A DNA stretch of 17,132 nucleotides from Lachnospiraceae bacterium. GTDB taxonomy: Bacteria > Bacillota > Clostridia > Lachnospirales > Lachnospiraceae. The stretch is from the NCBI GenBank assembly GCA_009774585.1, contig VSOA01000051.1, positions 1-17,132 on the forward strand, in the 5' to 3' direction. The notes under the pieces were generated by a model that saw only the letters and a list, made by a program, of their open reading frames with translations, had not been told where the DNA came from and made no database searches. Both the position numbers and the translations under genes were made by a program. Positions 14,971-17,132 of this stretch are shown in pieces. Within the stretch, counting starts at the first letter, position 1. Each line of letters opens with the position of its first letter.

Positions 14971-15043
14971 GCACCGCTAGCTCAGTTGGTAGAGCACCTG
15001 ACTCTTAATCAGGGTGTCCAGGGTTCGAGCCCCTGGCGGTGCA
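14971..15043 (+). tRNA. tRNA-Lys, anticodon CTT
   Basis: 73 nt with a full cloverleaf. Acceptor stem GCACCGC/GCGGTGC, discriminator A at 15043, D arm with AGCTCAGTTGGTAGAGC, anticodon stem CCTGA/TCAGG around loop CTCTTAA (anticodon CTT, reading AAG), and T arm with GGTTCGAGCCC. CCA is not encoded (CTC follows), so it is added after transcription. Single gene, own promoter and terminator. Confidence 0.96.
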
Positions 15044-15050
15044 CTCAGGA

Positions 15051-15095
15051 GAACTGGTTTTGGAGTCATAGGACTCTGGGGTCGGTTCTTTTTTT
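15051..15095 (+). terminator. Intrinsic terminator of tRNA-Lys
   Basis: GAACTGGTTTTGGAGTC (15051-15067), loop ATAG, GACTCTGGGGTCGGTTC (15072-15088), then seven T. All 17 positions pair when G-U is allowed (seven G-U pairs). Because of those G-U pairs, the opposite strand cannot form the same stem, so it works only rightward. Confidence 0.85.
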
Positions 15096-15120
15096 GTTCT
15101 ATATTCTCGGACCATTCAAA

Positions 15121-15966
15121 TTAAAATGTAATGCCCAACATCTCAATTACAATTCCCGCGGCTACGCCCACTGCATACAACAGACATACGAAGCGCAGAT
15201 TTTCCCTGCGGTTGTCGTTCACCCGTATCAGCACAAGGAGTCCCACTCCCGTTCCGGATAGAAGCCCTGCAAGCATGGCCCCTGCACTCAACACCCCACC
15301 CAGATAAAGTTTTGTGACAATCACCGATGCCGCGCAGTTAGGAATCAGCCCGACCAGTCCTGCCAACAGCGTCCCGATCACCGGACGGTCAAGTATAATG
15401 CTGCCAAGCACATCCTCACCAATCCATGCAATCAACAGATTCATCGCCAAAGAAACTACCAATATATATATGAAAATCTCTATCGTATGATGCAGCGCCG
15501 ACTTCCAAATCCCATTCTCGCAATGACAATGATGCTGCTCACACAAATGTTCTATCTGCATATTCTTTTCATTTTTACGAAAAATAAAGTCTATGATAAA
15601 ACCTGCCAAAACAGCAACCAGTACTTTGACTGCAAGGATTTTGACAATCATCGCTGCACCGACACTCTCCGATATCATAATCGGCAGCATTTCGTCCGAT
15701 GTAGAAAGAAAAACTGCCAGCAGAGTACCTATCGTAATAATCCTGCCTGCATATAGGTTCGATGCCGCCGCCGAAAAACCGCATTGAGGAAAAATACCGA
15801 GAATACCCCCGATAATAGGTCCGCTTTTCCCCGCACCACGAATCGCCGCCTGCATCTTATCACCAGCCTTGTGCTCAAGGCATTCCATAATCAGATACGT
15901 TACGAACAAAAAAGGCACCAGTTTAATGCTGTCTATGAAACTATCTGCTATTATGTCTATAATCAT
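15121..15966 (-). CDS. Putative 10-TM metal (manganese/heavy-metal) exporter, ArsP_2/DUF2899-like
   Basis: 281-residue polytopic membrane protein. Two similar halves are visible: FPQCGFSAAASNLYAGRIITIGTLLAVFLSTSDE (about 59-92) and IPNCAASVIVTKLYLGGVLSAGAMLAGLLSGTG (about 208-240). Each has a Pro-x-Cys turn, an 'LYxG' step and a small-residue helix. Between them is a hydrophilic loop rich in His and Cys (H140, C142, H145, H146, C147, H148, C149), a likely metal-binding site. This fits the family named putative manganese or heavy-metal transporter; the substrate is not shown. Start ATG at 15966 rather than 16128, because the longer frame adds 54 residues that run through the promoter. The Shine-Dalgarno match is weak (AAGAAGCGG). 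Divergent from comFB. Confidence 0.72.
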   Translation of the reverse strand: MIIDIIADSFIDSIKLVPFLFVTYLIMECLEHKAGDKMQAAIRGAGKSGPIIGGILGIFPQCGFSAAASNLYAGRIITIGTLLAVFLSTSDEMLPIMISESVGAAMIVKILAVKVLVAVLAGFIIDFIFRKNEKNMQIEHLCEQHHCHCENGIWKSALHHTIEIFIYILVVSLAMNLLIAWIGEDVLGSIILDRPVIGTLLAGLVGLIPNCAASVIVTKLYLGGVLSAGAMLAGLLSGTGVGLLVLIRVNDNRRENLRFVCLLYAVGVAAGIVIEMLGITF

Positions 15967-16001
15967 TTTCCGCTTCTTTCTATGTGCCAAAATCACTTTA
16001 C

Positions 16002-16035
16002 ACACTAGAATACAGTGTCTGTTTGTAAAATGCAA
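16002..16035 (-). promoter_or_regulatory. Promoter and operator-like dyad of the metal exporter
   Basis: On the minus strand TTGCAT (16030-16035), 17 bases, TATTCT (16007-16012). The -35 is weak. The dyad ACACT-N7-AGTGT (16002-16018) is centred on the -10, where a repressor would block RNA polymerase. Confidence 0.4.
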
Positions 16036-16076
16036 TGTAAAAAAGTGCAAAAAGTATTGAAAATAAAGATTGATTC

Positions 16077-16105
16077 TTGCACAAAAATGTACTAACATAT
16101 ATATG
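16077..16105 (+). promoter_or_regulatory. Promoter of comFB
   Basis: TTGCAC (16077-16082), 17 bases, TATATG (16100-16105); TATATA at 16098 with a 15-base spacer is an alternative. A dyad TTGTC-N7-GACAA (16112-16128) lies at the expected transcript start. Confidence 0.5.
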
Positions 16106-16146
16106 TGGGGCTTGTCGATATATGACAAAAGAGGGAGGTTCTTTCA

Positions 16147-16416
16147 ATGGAAGGTTTAAAAAATGTAATGGAGGATGCTGTGGAATATCAGCTTAACAAA
16201 ATATTGCCCAGCATGCCTAATGTCTGTTCTTGTGAAAAATGTCGTTTGGATATGGCATCGTTTGCACTGAATAGGCTGTCACCGCAGTATGTGAGAACGG
16301 ATACAGGCGCCCTTTTTCAAAAACTCAATAATTCCTCTCAGCAGGCTGAAGTAGAAGTTCTGACTACCGTAATTAACGCAATCAATATCATCAGCGCACA
16401 CCCTAAGCACGATTAG
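16147..16416 (+). CDS. comFB: ComFB-family protein
   Basis: 89-residue cytosolic protein of the late-competence ComFB family. The family signature is visible: N-terminal helix (VMEDAVEYQLNKIL), a cysteine cluster VCSCEKCRLD (C27, C29, C32) and LNRLSPQYVRTDTG. The cysteines may bind metal. ComFB proteins are reported to bind cyclic dinucleotides in several bacteria, so a signalling role in motility or surface life is more likely than DNA uptake. No comFA or comFC is nearby. Start ATG follows GGGAGG by eight bases. It stands alone with its own promoter and terminator, between a divergent metal exporter and a converging carD. Confidence 0.85.
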   Translation: MEGLKNVMEDAVEYQLNKILPSMPNVCSCEKCRLDMASFALNRLSPQYVRTDTGALFQKLNNSSQQAEVEVLTTVINAINIISAHPKHD

Positions 16417-16477
16417 AACAGAAGGGTTTTCTGTCTGCTGTAAACCATAGATACTAACATGCATATTATAATGAATC

Positions 16478-16518
16478 GCAAGAACCGGACAGTTGGGTGC
16501 CCGGTTCTTGCTGTTTTT
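16478..16518 (+). terminator. Intrinsic terminator of comFB
   Basis: GCAAGAACCGG (16478-16488), 12-base loop, CCGGTTCTTGC (16501-16511): eleven perfect pairs followed by TGTTTTTAT. It lies 62 bases after the comFB stop. A small hairpin ACAGAA/TTCTGT lies directly after the stop. On the minus strand no T-tract follows, so it gives carD at most a 3' end hairpin. Confidence 0.8.
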
Positions 16519-16560
16519 ATATACTTTATTGCTATTTCTTTAAACAGCCGTAAGAGATTT

Positions 16561-17076
16561 CTATACTACGCTCTCCTGACGGCGGACTACATCTTTAATG
16601 TATGTTTCTACCTCTTCCCTTGGTATCGAAAGCGCCACAGACATTTCACTGTAGAGTAACTCTTCCGCCTTACGCAGATACTGTTCATCGGAAGAAAGCA
16701 CTTTCTTCCCTTCCTGAATCCTATTCTGTTTGCGTATATAGAGCGTCTTAATAACCTGCACAAGGCTTCTGCAGTCATACGTGCGGATTGCTTCTTTATA
16801 CATCTGCTCCCGGTTCTTTTCTTCTTGAATCCAAACGGTATCTATCTCCGTAACCCGCTTTGTCAGTTCCTCTGCCTCTTCCTTCGTCATAACCCTGCGC
16901 ATAATAACTTTATCATTATCTACCGGCGTGTAAATCGTGCTCGCTTTCTCAAACAGCGGCTCCAGCACATAATATTTGCGCACTTTATCCCGTCTGTCTA
17001 CCGGATTATCCGTAATGCTGACAACACGGCAGACGCCATGCCCGCCGCACATAATCAATTGATCTTTTTCAAACAT
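16561..17076 (-). CDS. CarD-family transcriptional regulator
   Basis: 171-residue cytosolic protein. The N-terminal Tudor-like RNA polymerase interaction domain (about 1-65) has FEKDQLIMCGGHGVCRVVSI and YYVLEPLFEKASTIYTPVDN, the CarD/CdnL/TRCF pattern. It binds the RNA polymerase beta subunit in characterised relatives. The rest is helical and basic (VIKTLYIRKQNR, YLRKAEELLYSEM), corresponding to the DNA-binding C-terminal domain that stabilises open promoter complexes. Start ATG at 17076, five bases after GGAGG; the longer frame to 17115 would place that site inside the gene. Relatives control stable RNA and growth-related promoters; the targets here are unknown. It converges on comFB. Confidence 0.88.
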   Translation of the reverse strand: MFEKDQLIMCGGHGVCRVVSITDNPVDRRDKVRKYYVLEPLFEKASTIYTPVDNDKVIMRRVMTKEEAEELTKRVTEIDTVWIQEEKNREQMYKEAIRTYDCRSLVQVIKTLYIRKQNRIQEGKKVLSSDEQYLRKAEELLYSEMSVALSIPREEVETYIKDVVRRQESVV

Positions 17077-17132
17077 AAATCCCTCCAATATCTGTGACCC
17101 AATATATACCGACAATTCCCTTACTATATATT

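Noticed and set aside
14986..15261. 91-codon plus-strand frame starting inside the tRNA
   Set aside because: It overlaps tRNA-Lys, its terminator and the antisense of the exporter gene.
15967..16128. 54-residue N-terminal extension of the metal exporter
   Set aside because: It is read through the promoter region, is rich in Phe/His/Cys unlike the family, and lacks a ribosome site.
16467..16472. TATAAT on the plus strand after comFB as a promoter
   Set aside because: No -35 stands 16-18 bases upstream, and the comFB terminator follows at once.
1..17132. CRISPR arrays, insertion sequences, prophage or toxin-antitoxin genes
   Set aside because: No regularly spaced repeats, transposase or integrase motifs or phage genes were seen on either strand.

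Overview
The window looks like a chromosomal segment of a flagellated, low-to-mid GC Firmicute, most likely of the Lachnospiraceae (Clostridia). This rests on the gene families and their style: a clostridial Tad/Flp pilus locus with a 'SPxxRC'-type TadZ, BofA and YaaL (DUF2508) side by side, flagellin with FliS, a large clostridial flagellar-locus protein, a short CarD, ComFB, and Shine-Dalgarno sites close to GGAGG before most starts. Species assignment is inference. I see no insertion sequence, prophage, CRISPR array or toxin module.

Layout. 1-2387: the first three genes of a Tad pilus operon on the minus strand (prepilin peptidase, TadZ/CpaE, start of the TadA/CpaF ATPase). The genes overlap and are preceded by a sigma-A promoter and a ~100-nt leader that can fold into a closed multi-branch structure. 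2424-3083: bofA (minus) and yaaL (plus), divergent, with sigma-E-like promoters whose -35 elements form one palindrome. 3099-7959: a motility transcript on the minus strand, from a sigma-28 promoter through a 1015-residue protein with a FliK-like C-terminus, flagellin and FliS. 8091-12886: glycogen branching enzyme behind a large TPR / acidic linker / degenerate AAA+ protein. 13120-14821: tatD and rsmA (ksgA), ending in an intrinsic terminator. 14902-15095: tRNA-Lys(CTT) with promoter and terminator. 15121-15966: a putative 10-TM metal exporter. 16077-16518: comFB with promoter and terminator. 16561-17076: a CarD-family RNA polymerase binding protein.

How the parts fit. Three blocks concern surface life: Tad pilus, flagellum and ComFB, a family reported to bind cyclic dinucleotides. 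BofA points to sporulation capacity. TatD and RsmA are housekeeping maturation functions. No interval longer than 300 bases lacks a gene.

Most of the window is ordinary for the family. The parts worth a second look are the structured leader of the Tad operon, degenerate P-loops in both Tad ATPases (the TadA case may be an assembly-edge artefact), the apparent AUA start of the prepilin peptidase, the mirrored sigma-E promoters between bofA and yaaL, the FliK-like flagellar-locus protein, the TPR-pseudo-AAA protein before glgB, and several strong unassigned dyads in promoter regions.
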